Below are positions 31,830 to 43,551 of a stretch of DNA of 59,935 nt, piece after piece (position 1 is the stretch's first letter; every line of letters starts with the position of its first letter). A program made the position numbers and the translations under genes. The stretch is from Nemertoderma westbladi. Taxonomy: Eukaryota; Xenacoelomorpha; Nemertodermatida; Nemertodermatidae. Below the pieces are notes generated by a model that saw only the letters and a program-made list of their open reading frames with translations, was not told where the DNA came from and did not search any database. The stretch lies in NCBI GenBank assembly GCA_032718475.1, contig JAUCBJ010007412.1, positions 1 through 59,935 of the forward strand. The letters run 5' to 3'.

Positions 31830-33986
31830 ATGAAACCAGCAATGCGCCTATTGGCTGAAACTTTCCTGGGGTATGTCTACCTCTCGATCTTTGACGGGTT
31901 GATCCCTCCTGTGTGGATGGCTGGAATGGATGCACTTGGACTCACCGGCTACGAGGTTGTTTTGGGCGTGTGGTTCGCTCCAATAATACTCGTCATTCCC
32001 TTGTTGTATAGCTTATTCTCCTCACGCTATGGAATCGCCTTCCTCCGGCTAACATGTCTCCTTGGTATAGTATCCTTCGACGTCCCAGATATTTACAACC
32101 GTATGGTAGTTGTTGCTGTTGGTAACGGCTTCATGGCAATTCTGTTGTGCGTGTCGTTATGGCACAGAGACGTTTTAAAAAGAAGAAGCTTTTTCTGGGG
32201 TTTAATGTTAGGTGGTCTACTTCTAAAAGTATTTCGCATCTGGTTCATCAGTTTCAACCCATTTTTCCTCTATCACACTACAAATAAGATCCTCATGGCC
32301 TGCGCTGTCCTGGTATCAGCAGCTGTTGTGGAAGACGATCTGGACGATGAAAACGCATCAGAAAGTAATAAAAAGAGTTTGGCAGAGAAAACAATTAAAA
32401 GTTCAATTTCGCAGACTGGTAGAGAAAATCAGACGGATTCACCCCGCACTAACAACAGCCATTGGTTCATCTCAGGGTTGTCTCTAGGTTGCTTTATGTT
32501 CCTTCAGTGGGTCTTCTGTTCCGAGGTATCTGTTATCTGCCGGTGGTGCGGCACCCCGTACCCCAACCGGGGCCCTGTCCCTAACCCCCACGGTTTACTC
32601 GTCCTCCTATCCTCCGCATTGGGACTCCTCCTCGCTCTCCTCCAACCCAACCTCGCTTACCAACCCATCGGATTGGTCATCACATTCCTTTCCACCCTCT
32701 TTCTCCTCTATACCCGCTCCTACCCCTGTTTTATTGCCGGGCTTCTCCTAATTTTCTTTCTATCGCTCAGTGGCCCCGCCCTCTACCAACGCGCCTGTCA
32801 GAGCGCCCCAGCACCCACCATTCTGGTCGCACTGGCTACCAAGATGCTCGGTGGACTTTCATTCGTCTGGGTCACCGGTTACAACTTTCTCCCTTATGGT
32901 GTCTACATGCGCGAGCGTACAGACATTGTGATACTGGTTGCTGTGGTGACCATATTCATTGGGCTGTTCAGTTACAAACTGATACCAATACCAGAATGTT
33001 TCACTTTCGGGGTTTTGTCAACATCAAAAGAAAATAAGTTAATAAAAGTTATAATTGCTTGTTTATTTCTACTTGGGGCTGCAGGTTTTGCATTTCGTTA
33101 TCCAAACCTTGTAAAAAAGATTACCAACAAGAGTGAACGGGATACTCTGACAGTGGGTGTCTGGGCATTCCGACTGGGATACAAGAACGACGGCCTTCCT
33201 AACCTGGATGCGGCGGTTGAACTAATCCGCAACACAGATGCCGATGTCTTCTCCATTATAGAGTCGGATGCATCGAAACCCTTTATTGGTAACAACGACA
33301 ACTGCGCCTTCTTGGAGGAAGCCCTTGGCTGGTATTGCGACTTCGGACCCTCTACAAAGGATCACACATGGGGAGTAATGCTACTTAGTCGTTACCCTAT
33401 AATTGGCAGTCAGCACCATCTGCTCCCTTCCCCCGAGGGGGAGTTGGCTCCCGGGATCAGCGCGGTCATTGACGTCGGAGGAGAAAACATTGAGGTTATC
33501 ACTGCCCACTTTGGAAACGATGGAGATGACCTCGACCGCAAACTCCAGGCCCAGTACATCGCTAATCTCACTCAGAGATCGGAGCTGCCCCTCCTTTACG
33601 TCGGGTATCTAACTTCGGCACCTGGCAGTCGTGATTACAATGAGTTGCTTAGCAATGGGGGTCTCCAAGATATTGACCCCACCGATACCGATCGGTGGTG
33701 TCTCTACATTATGTACAAGCGGCTGGTGCGGTTGGGTTACGCGAGGATTTCGCGTGGGTTGCTAAGCGATACCGAGGTCCAACTCGGGAGATTCGCCTTG
33801 TCTTCCCTGGACATCGAGGGAGAGGCTGAGAGAATAACTACGACTAGCGATGAGGGAGTCCCGGAGAAAACGAGATTTAGCTCATTCTTTGGGGAAGACA
33901 ACAACAGCGATGACTCTAAACTGCACAGGTACCACATGGGAACACCGAAATATTTCATCCGAAACTTAAAAACTGGTGTCAATTAA
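31830..33986 (+). CDS. CWH43: CWH43/PGAP2-interacting protein, intronless
   Basis: A 718-residue uninterrupted ORF. I start it at the first ATG (31830; context ACAATGAA) rather than the upstream TTG. Known family role: ER/Golgi multi-pass protein that acts with PGAP2 in GPI-anchor lipid remodelling; yeast Cwh43 swaps the lipid for ceramide. Residues 1-~430 form a membrane domain of about ten hydrophobic segments, starting RLLAETFLGYVYLSIFDGL, with an acidic Ser-rich loop (EDDLDDENASESNKK) near residues 168-185. Residues ~437-718 are the endonuclease/exonuclease/phosphatase-fold domain: ESDASKPFIGNND, STKDHTWGVMLLSRYPI, YLTSAPGSRDY, DIDPTDTDRWC, and the C-terminal HMGTPKYF. The usual catalytic GDxN motif is replaced by GYLTSAPG, a known family trait. 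Length matches the human protein (~699 aa), which has many introns; none here. Confidence 0.95.
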   Translation: MKPAMRLLAETFLGYVYLSIFDGLIPPVWMAGMDALGLTGYEVVLGVWFAPIILVIPLLYSLFSSRYGIAFLRLTCLLGIVSFDVPDIYNRMVVVAVGNGFMAILLCVSLWHRDVLKRRSFFWGLMLGGLLLKVFRIWFISFNPFFLYHTTNKILMACAVLVSAAVVEDDLDDENASESNKKSLAEKTIKSSISQTGRENQTDSPRTNNSHWFISGLSLGCFMFLQWVFCSEVSVICRWCGTPYPNRGPVPNPHGLLVLLSSALGLLLALLQPNLAYQPIGLVITFLSTLFLLYTRSYPCFIAGLLLIFFLSLSGPALYQRACQSAPAPTILVALATKMLGGLSFVWVTGYNFLPYGVYMRERTDIVILVAVVTIFIGLFSYKLIPIPECFTFGVLSTSKENKLIKVIIACLFLLGAAGFAFRYPNLVKKITNKSERDTLTVGVWAFRLGYKNDGLPNLDAAVELIRNTDADVFSIIESDASKPFIGNNDNCAFLEEALGWYCDFGPSTKDHTWGVMLLSRYPIIGSQHHLLPSPEGELAPGISAVIDVGGENIEVITAHFGNDGDDLDRKLQAQYIANLTQRSELPLLYVGYLTSAPGSRDYNELLSNGGLQDIDPTDTDRWCLYIMYKRLVRLGYARISRGLLSDTEVQLGRFALSSLDIEGEAERITTTSDEGVPEKTRFSSFFGEDNNSDDSKLHRYHMGTPKYFIRNLKTGVN

Positions 33987-34926
33987 CACGAGTATATGCT
34001 TATTTATATATATTTTTAATTTCAACATGGATCAGTACAATGAAAAGCGCCAGTGTGTAAAATACATATATATATAGTATTCATTTTCAATATTTATTTT
34101 TGTAAGATCTTCATTAAATATTCACTGCATACTTTGTATTAATTGTATTAACTAATATTTATGTATTTTATTATAGTAGTATATTTAATATTCATCTATA
34201 CACACGTACAGTATATGTCGATATTTTGGGCTATATAACCTACGACCCATTAGATTGAGTGCCGTTACTTACCAATTTTTTTTTTAATATTCCACTTGTT
34301 GCCATGTTATATATACTGTATTTGTTAAATTTAATTAAGGGTGAACTACTGTATGAATCATTCAGTATATTGTACGAGGATATGGTGTGACAATTAATTG
34401 TTAACGATAGTAAAATCAGGTATTTCCTACAGGTTATTACTACTATTCATAAAAAAATAATAATTATCAATAATACGGCAGCACCGACTGATTGGTTGAC
34501 AATAATTATGGGTGAATTCGCGTAGTTCGGCACATTATTGGATAATTTATCACCAGTTACAAAGTTCGAAATTAACTATGCGTATATGTGGCGGAATAGT
34601 AGTTCGAGTTAGGAATCGAAGTCTTTATACAAATAAGAGCTCAATTGCAATTATATAACATTTCAATACTCCAAACGTTTCGATATTATCATGATTAGTA
34701 GAGTTAGTAGAGTGGTTCCTTCGCGCAGGACGAGGCTCAGTTATGAGACACAAATTAAATTTGAGCGCTTCTACGTAATGTATCACAAAAACAGTATTTA
34801 ATATATTTATAAAAACCGCCTATCAATTAAAGAAAGAGGAACTCTTTCTCGTCTTCAACCCCCCTTTTAATGGGCACCCCAACCCAACCCAAAGGCACAG
34901 ACGGTACAAGTAGGAGAGATCAGGCA
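33987..34926. other. CWH43 downstream region, no gene seen
   Basis: AT-rich, includes the likely CWH43 3' UTR; ATTAAA near 34114 could serve as poly(A) signal. No repeat or ORF is supported up to the G19 run at 34927-34945. Confidence 0.35.
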
Positions 34927-34945
34927 GGGGGGGGGGGGGGGGGGG
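34927..34945. repeat. Poly(G) run, 19 nt
   Basis: Uninterrupted G19. Confidence 0.95.
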
Positions 34946-35035
34946 TGCTTTCGAAGCAATAAAAATGAATCCATCGGGAAATTGGACACAAATAACAACT
35001 GATGTCATCCAAGAATAATACTATAACCTGTTATA

Positions 35036-35110
35036 TTGACTATGGTTTATTGTTTTGGTTAGAATAACGTGCCACTGTAGCCTGCTCTTTTCCCTGAATT
35101 GAGAATATAA
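35036..35110. repeat. Single dispersed satellite monomer
   Basis: GGTTTATTGTTTTGGTTAGA followed by ACGTGCCACTGTAGCCTGCTC: one diverged copy of the ~68-bp monomer. The nearest relative is the copy inside the MITE at 48470-48706, which shares ATAACGTGCCACTG. Confidence 0.8.
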
Positions 35111-35119
35111 AATTGAGGG

Positions 35120-35830
35120 TTGATATTTATTCGCCAAGATGGGATTTGCATCCAGTTTTTTAAAATACCATAGCAACCAAGTGAAAACGACCTTCAAAAA
35201 TTAGCAGTATTGACAATGTCCTTAGTAACAGGCTTTAAAAGGGGGTAATGCATTTACAGTGGTCGTAGCGTAGCACCTATAGGTCCTGGTCGTAGCACCT
35301 ATATATCAAGTCTAAGGAACAATGCACTAATTGCTTGCAGTTGCCATGGCAACGTGTAATTTTGGCTATAAACGGGCTATATAATAGCCGTAGCGTCATT
35401 AAATCAACCTCCACCCCTACTATATCGAGTATAAGGAATATGCAATATGTTTCTGTTTCTAGATGCCATGGCAACTTGTCAGAATTGTTAAAGTGTTTTT
35501 CATATCACTTCAAGCTGTTTTGACTAGGCCTACATACAAGAGCGCATTTTGGCAGTGAGCTATTCATGATACGAATATTTAGAGATATTACATTTGGCAT
35601 CCTTTATGCCCTATAACATTCTTAATTAAATGAAATTACATTGTATTAAGAATTACAATTACTGTACAAGAGTAATCAGTGTACAGTACATAACACCGTT
35701 AGGCCTACAAGAACAAGAACAAGAACAGTGCCCATGCCAGCCGCTAGGGGGCTACATATGTGTAAACATTAAATGTACTTCCAATTCTTTGCTTTTATTC
35801 CATTCAAGGTAAAACTTGGCAGATAGAACT
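35120..35830. other. Spacer ending in a CTCF-motif repeat unit
   Basis: No gene. An imperfect inverted pair containing TAGCAACC and GCCATGGCAAC lies around 35165-35475. At 35737-35829 a single relative of the 23.5-24.4 kb unit appears, with CCGCTAGGGGGC and AAACTTGGCAGATA. Confidence 0.45.
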
Positions 35831-35831
35831 A

Positions 35832-37771
35832 CTACTGTACTAGGTCGAGCGAACTCGGACAGTGGAAATGAGATCCTTCCAGGCTTCCCGATTCTCTATA
35901 GTTGTCGCAATTTCGTTTCTCCCAAGTTCAGTATCCCTTTCAAGTTGATCTATATATGTTATGGCAGGTCGTCCACGACTACGCTTCCCATGAGTTGGTT
36001 GCCAGAGAAGTAGATCTGGTATGACCTCGTCTTTACTTCGCCAGCAGTGCCCACTGAATCTTAATCTGCGTTTATGGAGGGTGGTTGATACAGGTGGTAT
36101 TGTACCATAAAGCTCGGTATTTGACATGTGTTGTCTCCAGCTGATGTTTAGGGCTGCCCTTAGTAGTCTTGTGTAGCAACCATCAATTCGTTGTTCAAGT
36201 GATTTAGTCAGTGTCCAGGTTTCACCCCGTATAAAAATACACTTTCCACTGTGGCTCGAAAGAACTTGGTCTTCAGGTGCCTGGAGAGATCTGATTTCCA
36301 GATGGTATCCATTTTTGATAGAGCTACCCAAGCCTTTGCTTTCCTAACTTCTATGTCCTTTTTGCTACTCTCTATCCATGATCCAAGGTACTGGAAGTCA
36401 TCGACCTTCCTTAGTTGATTATTATCAATGGTTGTCAAGTTTCCATCAACATTAAAGGTCATGAATTCGGTCTTGGTAGCATTTATATGCAATCCAACCT
36501 CCTTAACAGCCCTCTCCACTTTATTTACTAGAAGCTGTGCATCTGCTAGGGTATTAGAGAGCAGGGTGATGTCATCCGCAAAGTCGGTGTCTGTGACTGT
36601 AGTTGCCGAATATCTACTACTTCTGCGTTCTTGAAGTGTGAATCCCAGATCTTCACCCTTTGTGGCCGTCCTCATTGCGTAATCCAGCACAATTACAAAT
36701 AGTAATGGTGCTAATGTGTCACCTTGCAGTACGCAGGCCAGGATTGAGAAAAACTCAGTTTCACCATCTGGTGAGAGTACCTGCGCTTCTGTGTCACAAT
36801 ATAACAATCCAATGCCAGCAACAATTACTTCTGGTATTCCATAAGCTCTTAGGATTTCAAGCATTTTACCTCTAGGGATGGAGTCGAATGCCTTCTTGAA
36901 GTCCTCAAAAGCCATGACTGCGGGGAGATTCTTTGACTTAATTCCTTCAATCAGTCTCCGTAGTGCAAGTATCTGAGCTATTGTTGATCTACTTGGTCGA
37001 AATCCGTTTTGGCTCTTACGCAGTAGTTTCTCTATGTGAGGCCTAATCCTATATAGAATCATTTTATTGTATATTTTGGCAGCTACCACAAGCAGACAGA
37101 TCCCACGATAGTTTGTTGGTATGCCGAGGTCACCTTTCTTGGGGAGAGGCTTTAGTTGACCTTTAGTCCAAATTGGTGGTGGCTTTTCCCCTTTTAACAT
37201 CCGGTTGCAAACATTCAATAATGGTCTATTTAGCACTCCGGTTTTCCATACCTCCGCTGGGATTTCATCTAATCCACTCGCTTTATTATTGGACATGCTT
37301 TTAATGCTTCTTTGAAGTTCGGCAGGTGTGAAGTCCCCTGTTTCTATAGGTAGTGTCCTGTCATATATTTTCCTTGTAGGGCTGACCTCGATGTTTGGTG
37401 GCTGCCCAAGCAAGTAGCTGAAGTGATTTTTCCACTTCCCAACACGTTCTTCAGGACTATCGGCTTTGAGGCGCCCCTTTGCACAACTTTTCCGACCAGA
37501 TACCTCATTTACAGTTTGCCAGGTAAGTCTTGATTGTTGCTGTATGTGAGCAGTTGTAATTGCTTCAGTTTTATCCTGTATGTACTTTTCCTGGCTGATG
37601 TTGTAGGCCAATTTAAGATCGTCCTTAGCTTTCTCAACCTTGTTAATGTTTTCGGTTGTTGGTTGTTCGGTTTTAACTTTGTAGGCTATCTTAAGATCTT
37701 CTCTCTTACAAGTAACCTCAGAGTTTTGCCATGGCACATACTGTTTTCGTTTAGGTTTCTGGGGGAAAGAT
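35832..37771 (-). mobile_element. 5'-truncated non-LTR retrotransposon (LINE 2)
   Basis: The minus strand encodes most of a reverse transcriptase: linker (NSEVTCKREDLKIAYKVK), SNNKASGLDEIPAE, KSQNGFRPSRSTIAQI, DFKKAFDSIPR near 36890, CVLQGDTLAPLLF, the catalytic TDTDFADDITLLSN near 36570, and VGLHINATKTE. A frameshift near 36215-36240 (VFLYG, then GETWTL) moves to a second frame that runs to the stop at 35840, with RRLRFSGHCWRSKD. The endonuclease is missing. The 3' end carries a short (TAG)n tail at ~35829-35840 and abuts a CTCF-motif repeat unit. Its truncated 5' end touches LINE copy B head to head. Clade not assigned. Confidence 0.88.
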
Positions 37772-38500
37772 AGAAAGACCAAAATTTTGACAGTTAACTT
37801 TTAAAGTCCTCAGCAAGTCTCTGATCGGATGAGCATAAGCTCAAAAGATGGTATGCTAGAGCATCTGGATGACTTCTGTTACCTGGGATCATGGATCCGG
37901 AAGTCAGGTGAGGACCTTCGAATACGTAAGGGAAAGGCATGGATGGGCAGCCTTGAATAGGCTTTCCAGGATTTGGAAGTCAACGAGAATTAATCGGAAA
38001 CTTAAGGTCCGATTATTTAGAGCAGCAGTAGTTCCAGTATTCCTCTATGGGAGTCCATGCTGGGCTCTAACTGCTGAGGACACCAAATCTCTGGATGGCA
38101 CATTCACAAAAATGCTACGCCGGGTTCATTGTGTCAAGTACAATGCACACATATCCAACCAGACACTATATAACATTGGAGGTGTCTCATTGGTTCCCCC
38201 AAGCTTGACACTAGAACAAAATCGCCTCCGCTTTGCAGGACATTGCTTTCGCCGTGAGGACCAGCCAGTGCATAATCTTGTACTTTGGCAGCCTCCTGGA
38301 GTGAATAAGCATGGTGGACAGCCCATTACTTTCTTGAGACGCATCTTAAAGGACACTGGCCTTGAAGATGGGGATGATCTAGCAAATGTCATGGGTGATA
38401 GGGAGTTGTGGCGGTGCAATTTTGTCGATAAGCCGGCACAGCATTCTTAAAAATGTAGCTGCAATGCAGCATGCCGATCCTAGTAGTAGTAGTAGTAGTA
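37772..38500 (+). mobile_element. 5'-truncated non-LTR retrotransposon (copy B)
   Basis: Same family as copy A at 7184-8269. It starts inside the RT C-terminal part (KTKILTVN, then DFCYLGSWIRKSGED in a shifted frame) and has an intact frame from ~37940 to the stop at 38448, with RLFRAAVVPVFLYGSPCWAL and RLRFAGHCFRREDQP. The 3' UTR (GCTGCAATGCAGCATGCCGA) and the (TAG)7 tail at 38481-38500 match copy A. Head-to-head junction with LINE 2 at 37771/37772. Confidence 0.88.
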
Positions 38501-39744
38501 TGTACAGAAGGGTAGCTCAGTCATATATAAAATTCCTACGGGGTCATACTGTAGGCTGGAGCCTGAATTATGCAGTATAATAAGTTAAACTATTATTAAA
38601 CTGAACGCATTCCAAAAGATCGATGTAACAGTTAAGTTATTATTGATTTACAACGAATTACAGTATAAATATTATTACTGTTGAGTATTTTTTATACGAA
38701 GAACGAAAGACTGTCTTGTTTTTTTAACCCTTAATTGAGGAGAGGCATTACAAATGCTGGCGCCTCGAAAACTCAATGAACGCGCTGGGATGATGTAAGA
38801 TTAAAAAGGGGGAAAGAAAAATTGTCATGTGAAACTGAGCGAGTAAAATAATTATGAATTGTATGGCGCTTTTGAAAGAATTGTGAAGTTGGTACTGTAC
38901 TAATACTGTACAGTCTGAGAGTTGAAACCACAACGTAGTGCGGTACCTAGGTTATATTAGTACATCATACCACCTGTACGTCTGTTAAATATTAATATTA
39001 TCAATGTTAAATTCTCAATTTATGGATAGGACCAGGTTACAGTGTCGCGTTATTCTAAACAAAACAATAAACTGAAGTCAATAGAACAGGTTACAGTATA
39101 CTGTAGTTTTATTTTGTGGAGTAATCAGCCTAGCCGTTTTTTTAAACAGTAGCTAATTTATGATAAAATAGTATAAACATATATAGAAATTCCTTTAATA
39201 ATTAAATTCTAAATAAACTTATAAATAAAATTATAACTTAATTTTTTTTACTCGCTAATAAAAAGTATTAAGCTAACACAAAATCACAATTAATAGCTAC
39301 CATCTTACTACTGGTATTCAGAAGGTGAAATATTTGTTCTAGAACAAGAGCCCTCATGATAAAAGCCAATTTTAGGTGAAAAAATTGGTCAAAAAATGGG
39401 TACCTAAAACATAAAAATCTGAAAAACATACAGTATGTACTACCTAACACTTAATGTTGATAAGAACGTAAGTTTTTTAATCGAAGTACTGTATGTAACA
39501 TAAAATCAAACTTAAACATTATAATATATTTCTCACTTGTGTATTTACAGTAATAGTAATTACAATTATGGCGGTAGGGCATATGTAGAGCTTAAAAATA
39601 TCTTAACTTAGACAAACTTGAACATGAAATACAATTAAGGTTTTCACAAATAGGACGAACAAATTTATATATTTAACAACATGATTTACTGTAATTATCA
39701 GTTGAATTTTTAAAAGTTATATTTCATAAATGTCACCTAGGTAT
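38501..39744. other. Spacer with inverted satellite monomer
   Basis: No gene. A diverged satellite monomer in reverse orientation lies at about 39028-39110 (CCAGGTTACAG, AAACAAAACAATAAACTG). The remainder is AT-rich with no clear unit. Confidence 0.4.
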
Positions 39745-39752
39745 ATCAGTCT

Positions 39753-40121
39753 ATGTTGAACGACACAGTGCGGCGTGCAATGGCAAATAGTTGGGGTGGG
39801 GTTCCCGCCATCTTGGAGACGCTGAGGTTGTGTAAAGGCAGAAAGGTGACGGGAACCACGTCGACGACGTCACCCTCGTCCCGTGGGCGGAAAATGACTT
39901 GGGAGACGACCGTCGTCGACCCCCTTACAGTGGCAATGGGATCGGCCAGAGTGCAGTGTCAAGCTCTTCAACTACACGGCGGCCGTGTAGTTAAACCAGA
40001 GTGCAGTGGCAAGCTCTTCAACTACACGGCGGCACTTAAAGATCAGGAAATACGAAGAAGGAGGAACTGGTCCACCGAGGCTACCTTCTTCCACCCGGTG
40101 GCATTTGAGACCTTCGGTTGA
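39753..40121 (+). other. GC-rich open frame with internal duplication
   Basis: A 122-aa frame in a GC-rich island (39745-40140). It contains a ~50-bp tandem duplication: GAGTGCAGTGKCAAGCTCTT followed by CAACTACACGGCGGC at about 39950 and 40000. No domain is recognised and the other plus frames are almost as open, so it may be a remnant rather than a gene. Confidence 0.2.
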
Positions 40122-40362
40122 CCCTGCCCTGAAAAGGCTGCATTCGTAAAGGAGGTTGGAAACAACTTCCGTGCAGTCAGTACAGTAGGCCTACAGTAAG
40201 GAGTCTCGCTCCCACCTGTTTATCCTCCAACGGGCCTACCCATCCTCTTTGCCATTCTAATCGGTAACGCGGACTCCATCATGTCGTGGGTAACCGTACC
40301 ATGGACTGGACCCAGCCCTGTCCGGCGGCCTGCGTCCTGCGAGGTCCTGCGTCCTGTCTCCC

Positions 40363-41058
40363 CAGGGACGGATTAAGGGGGGGGGGGGGGGGGGGGCAAC
40401 AGGGGCAGCTGCCGGGGGAAGGGGCCCGCAAGTTGGGAGAAATTTACCAAACATTATCTCACATATAAAACAACCCAATTTATTGATTAATTTCTGGCTG
40501 TTCAATAAAAATTTAGACTTTAGAGTATATCTCACATATACAGTAGCACTATTCAGAGCACAGTGTCCCATAGAATGTTTAAAGTGTTGAAAAAATGTTT
40601 AAAGTGTAAAGTAATAATACTTAAAGGAAAACGTTAGCAAAAGGGTTGATTTAAAATAATAGTAAATTATTACTGTATTACAATTAACTTCTAATTTACT
40701 TTTCAATTAGATTTATCTGAAATCATTCACGAGTTCAGTATTCACAAGGTAATTGTTGTGTCTAATTTATTGATATACCAATATAGTCGTTCCTAAATAT
40801 AGAATTGATGTCTTTTGGATGGTGTAATTTTAGGAAAAAATTATTATTACTTAAATAATAAAGGACTACAGTATTATTCGATTTAAAAAATAGTAAGCGG
40901 AAATCACCGCTTTTTTCACTGATTTTCAATTCAACTATTCTGTCCATAGTGTTTTCCATTACGTTTTTATATCGAATATATTGTTTTATTTGAAAGAATA
41001 TCACCAGCGTTACTTATTTTTAACCAACGGGGACCAAAATTTTGTGCAATTGGTTTTC

Positions 41059-41089
<31 letters not shown>

Positions 41090-41158
41090 GGGGGGGGCTA
41101 CGGGACGGCCCCGTAAGTTGCGACTGCCGGGGGCCCGAAAATCCATAATCCGTCCCTG
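40363..41158. mobile_element. 796-bp hAT MITE with CAGGGACGGATTA ends
   Basis: TIR CAGGGACGGATTA at 40363 and its complement ending at 41158. Flanks TGTCTCCC (40355-40362) and TGTCTCAC (41159-41166) match at 7 of 8. Just inside each end is a long poly(G) run (G20 at 40377-40396, G25 at 41073-41097) and a GGGGCCCG/CTGCCGGGGG box. The middle is AT-rich. No ORF. Confidence 0.88.
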
Positions 41159-41264
41159 TGTCTCACCCCTCCCGCACCCGCCAACAACACGGGATAGACT
41201 ACCGGTATAATGTATGTACTATTGTAGGCCTATAATATGTACAGTATTTTTTTTAATTAATTTT

Positions 41265-41565
41265 AATTAATTTGTGTTATTTTATATTATTCATACTTAG
41301 ATTTATTTACATATTTGTACGGTATGGATAATCTTTGCCAATTAATTTATTTTTTTTAATTTTTTTTCACAAGTTCTCCATGACGTCATAATTTATGGTC
41401 GACCAAAAATTTTATTTTTGGTCGACCATAAATTATGACGTCATGGAGAACTTCTGAAAAAAATACAAATAATTAATTAATTGGCAAAGATCAGCCAAAG
41501 TATATGTTGAATTAATGAAGAATATAATGAAATATAAAATTTAAATGATGATTTTAAAATAACGT
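41265..41565. repeat. Long hairpin with CRE half-arms
   Basis: The core arms 41371-41409 and 41415-41453 are perfect 39-base reverse complements around a 5-base loop. Each arm contains TGACGTCA, the full CRE/ATF palindrome, and GGTCGACC. Weaker pairing extends outward through ATCTTTGCCAATTAATT (41330 and 41480) to roughly 41265-41565. It is probably a foldback MITE; no TSD was fixed. Confidence 0.88.
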
Positions 41566-42109
41566 TGCCATTTACCAACCAAACATAATGTGTCAGATTT
41601 TGTCACAACAATAATTGTCATATTCGAAAACAATTTAAGCAACCTGACTGCATGGGCTGAGCGGTCAGCACTCCTGCACTCAGCACCCTCATTCTGCCAT
41701 CTTAAACAAAAATGACCTCATATCTTTATATGCCGCCGTCTCTCCTACAACATAGGCCTACAATGCAGCTAGGCCTAGTGTCAGAGTGTAAACTAACGCC
41801 TTATCCATTATCTATGGTGGCCCAGAAGGGACAACTTAAAAAATATTTCATTTCGAGTAAAAAAAAACGACAAAAACGAATTATCCATTAAATTCTTGTT
41901 TTTGTCGTTTTTTTATGACTTTCAATATTGTTTAGTTCGTATTTCAGTAGTTAGTGCACTAAATGTGTTATATAAATGTGCATTATATCTCTTTTAATGG
42001 TTTTAATGGTTTATTGTTTCATGCTTTGTTAATAATTGTAATTGTGTTAACTTTTTTAATAAAAAAAAAATCATTTCAAATCAATCGAAATCTGTTGTTA
42101 TGTTCTTAT

Positions 42110-42132
42110 GGGGGGGGGGGGGGGGGGGGGGG
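42110..42132. repeat. Poly(G) run, 23 nt
   Basis: Uninterrupted G23 in the left part of the integrase-type element. Confidence 0.95.
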
Positions 42133-42214
42133 TAACAAATACAATGATATATGATATATAATTACACCTTAATACAGTCGTATTTAAACTTTAAAGGTAC
42201 AATAATTGGCCTTC

Positions 42215-43401
42215 TCAAATTTCGAATTCCTTTAACAAGAAACGCATTTGTGTGTAGAAATGGAAAGCATCCGTATTGTTACTTGGAGGCTTGGGAATGT
42301 CCCCATCGAAAATAATGGCCAACAATTCAATAAATTCGTTGGAACATCCTACATGGTTCCAGGTTTTACTGAATGTATCCACAAGTCCCCTAATATCTTG
42401 CTTTGTGATAGGTAAAGAAAGGTAAGGCGCAGTCTTGTTTATCATACTCCCCCGGCGCATTATACAATATACAGTATCTGGGATGCCACCGATAAAGTTT
42501 ATCTTAGAATTCTTGCGCATCCTGTGTGTGTTCCAATCTTGAATAAAAGTATCTAATTGTGCTTGAATGAGTGTAAAGAAAGAGTATCGTGCTATCTGAA
42601 GATCGATTGAGTCTGTCGGTATATATTCTCCTGAAATTACCATGTCAGATAGTTTATCACTCCAACATTGAATAACATTACGTCGAAGATCGCGCCAAAA
42701 GCGTTCAATTCTTGAATTATGGACAGAACTTCCCTTGATTATTGGGTTGTTAGCATGCGAATCACCGCACTCACTGCGTAGAACCCTATGACATTGTTAA
42801 ATTAGAGTATTCTCTGTCCCACCATCTGTTCGAATTAAAACAGGCTGAGCGGATATTTGAGCCAACAATTCAAAATATGCTCTACAATCCGTGGGTTATT
42901 ATTGCTTGGGAGAACTTTCAACCACATTACCTTGCTTGAAAACCCATCAATCCCACCATGGATAGGAAAGCCCAGAGGCTTAAGTTTATCATATCCATCT
43001 ATATGGAGGCAAAAGTTTGGACCCGCCGATCCATAACGTGAGCGACGTAGTAGAGTTTGCCGTAAACGAGCATTAACACCAGCCGGATCAATGTGTTTAA
43101 GAAGTATTCTAACAGTTTCTCGGCGAAGGTTTATAAAGTGCCGACTCCATAAGCGTCGATGAATCGTCCGATACCCACAATTAATTGCAGAAAATTCAAC
43201 AATTTCCGATTCTAACGTGTTCCCCGTAATACACGAGGAAGTGACTGCTCGTAACAACGGCTTCTAAGATTTAAATCAGCTCTACGTCGTTTAATTGTCC
43301 TATCGCTTATAGTTATTCCATGTTGCAATTTCAATAGCACCCTTGTATCTCTAACAGTAAAACGTAGGTAATAATAATACGCCGAAATTAAGATATCCAT
43401 T
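42215..43401 (-). pseudogene. Integrase-core-domain protein, broken
   Basis: Likely start ATG at 43401 (MDILISAYYYYLRF). Order: an N-terminal HTH-like part (HGITISDRTIKRRRADL), a frameshift near 43220-43250, GYRTIHRRL and TVRILLKHIDPAGV, then the DDE core: first Asp in HIDGYDKLKPLGFPIHGGIDG (~42990), second Asp in IRTDGGTEN (~42825), Glu in SRIERFWRDLRR (~42700), spacing D-39-E. An in-frame TAA lies eight codons after the second Asp. The C-terminal part (42643-42215) reads on with DWNTHRMRKNSK. Proteins of this type are widespread in fish, corals and other animals; here the gene is inactivated. The A2 element sits about 18 bases upstream of the ATG. Confidence 0.8.
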
Positions 43402-43551
43402 TCTGGATTTACCAAAACGCAATAATTTTTATTGTCCGTTTAAATCCTTTTTTTGTCCTTTTTTTTTATTTTTTATGTCCTCCAAAAGTCTAATGTTAGG
43501 TTCCATGCTACCGGTTTCTCTACTGCTGTTCTCTCAGGCTATCAGTACCGG

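Noticed and set aside
39753-40121. Calling the GC-rich frame a real gene
   Set aside because: No domain, internal tandem duplication, and competing open frames; kept only as a low-confidence feature.
41645-41705. tRNA-like sequence near GGGCTGAGCGGTCAGCACTC
   Set aside because: Partial A-box resemblance only; no B box, anticodon arm or acceptor pairing.
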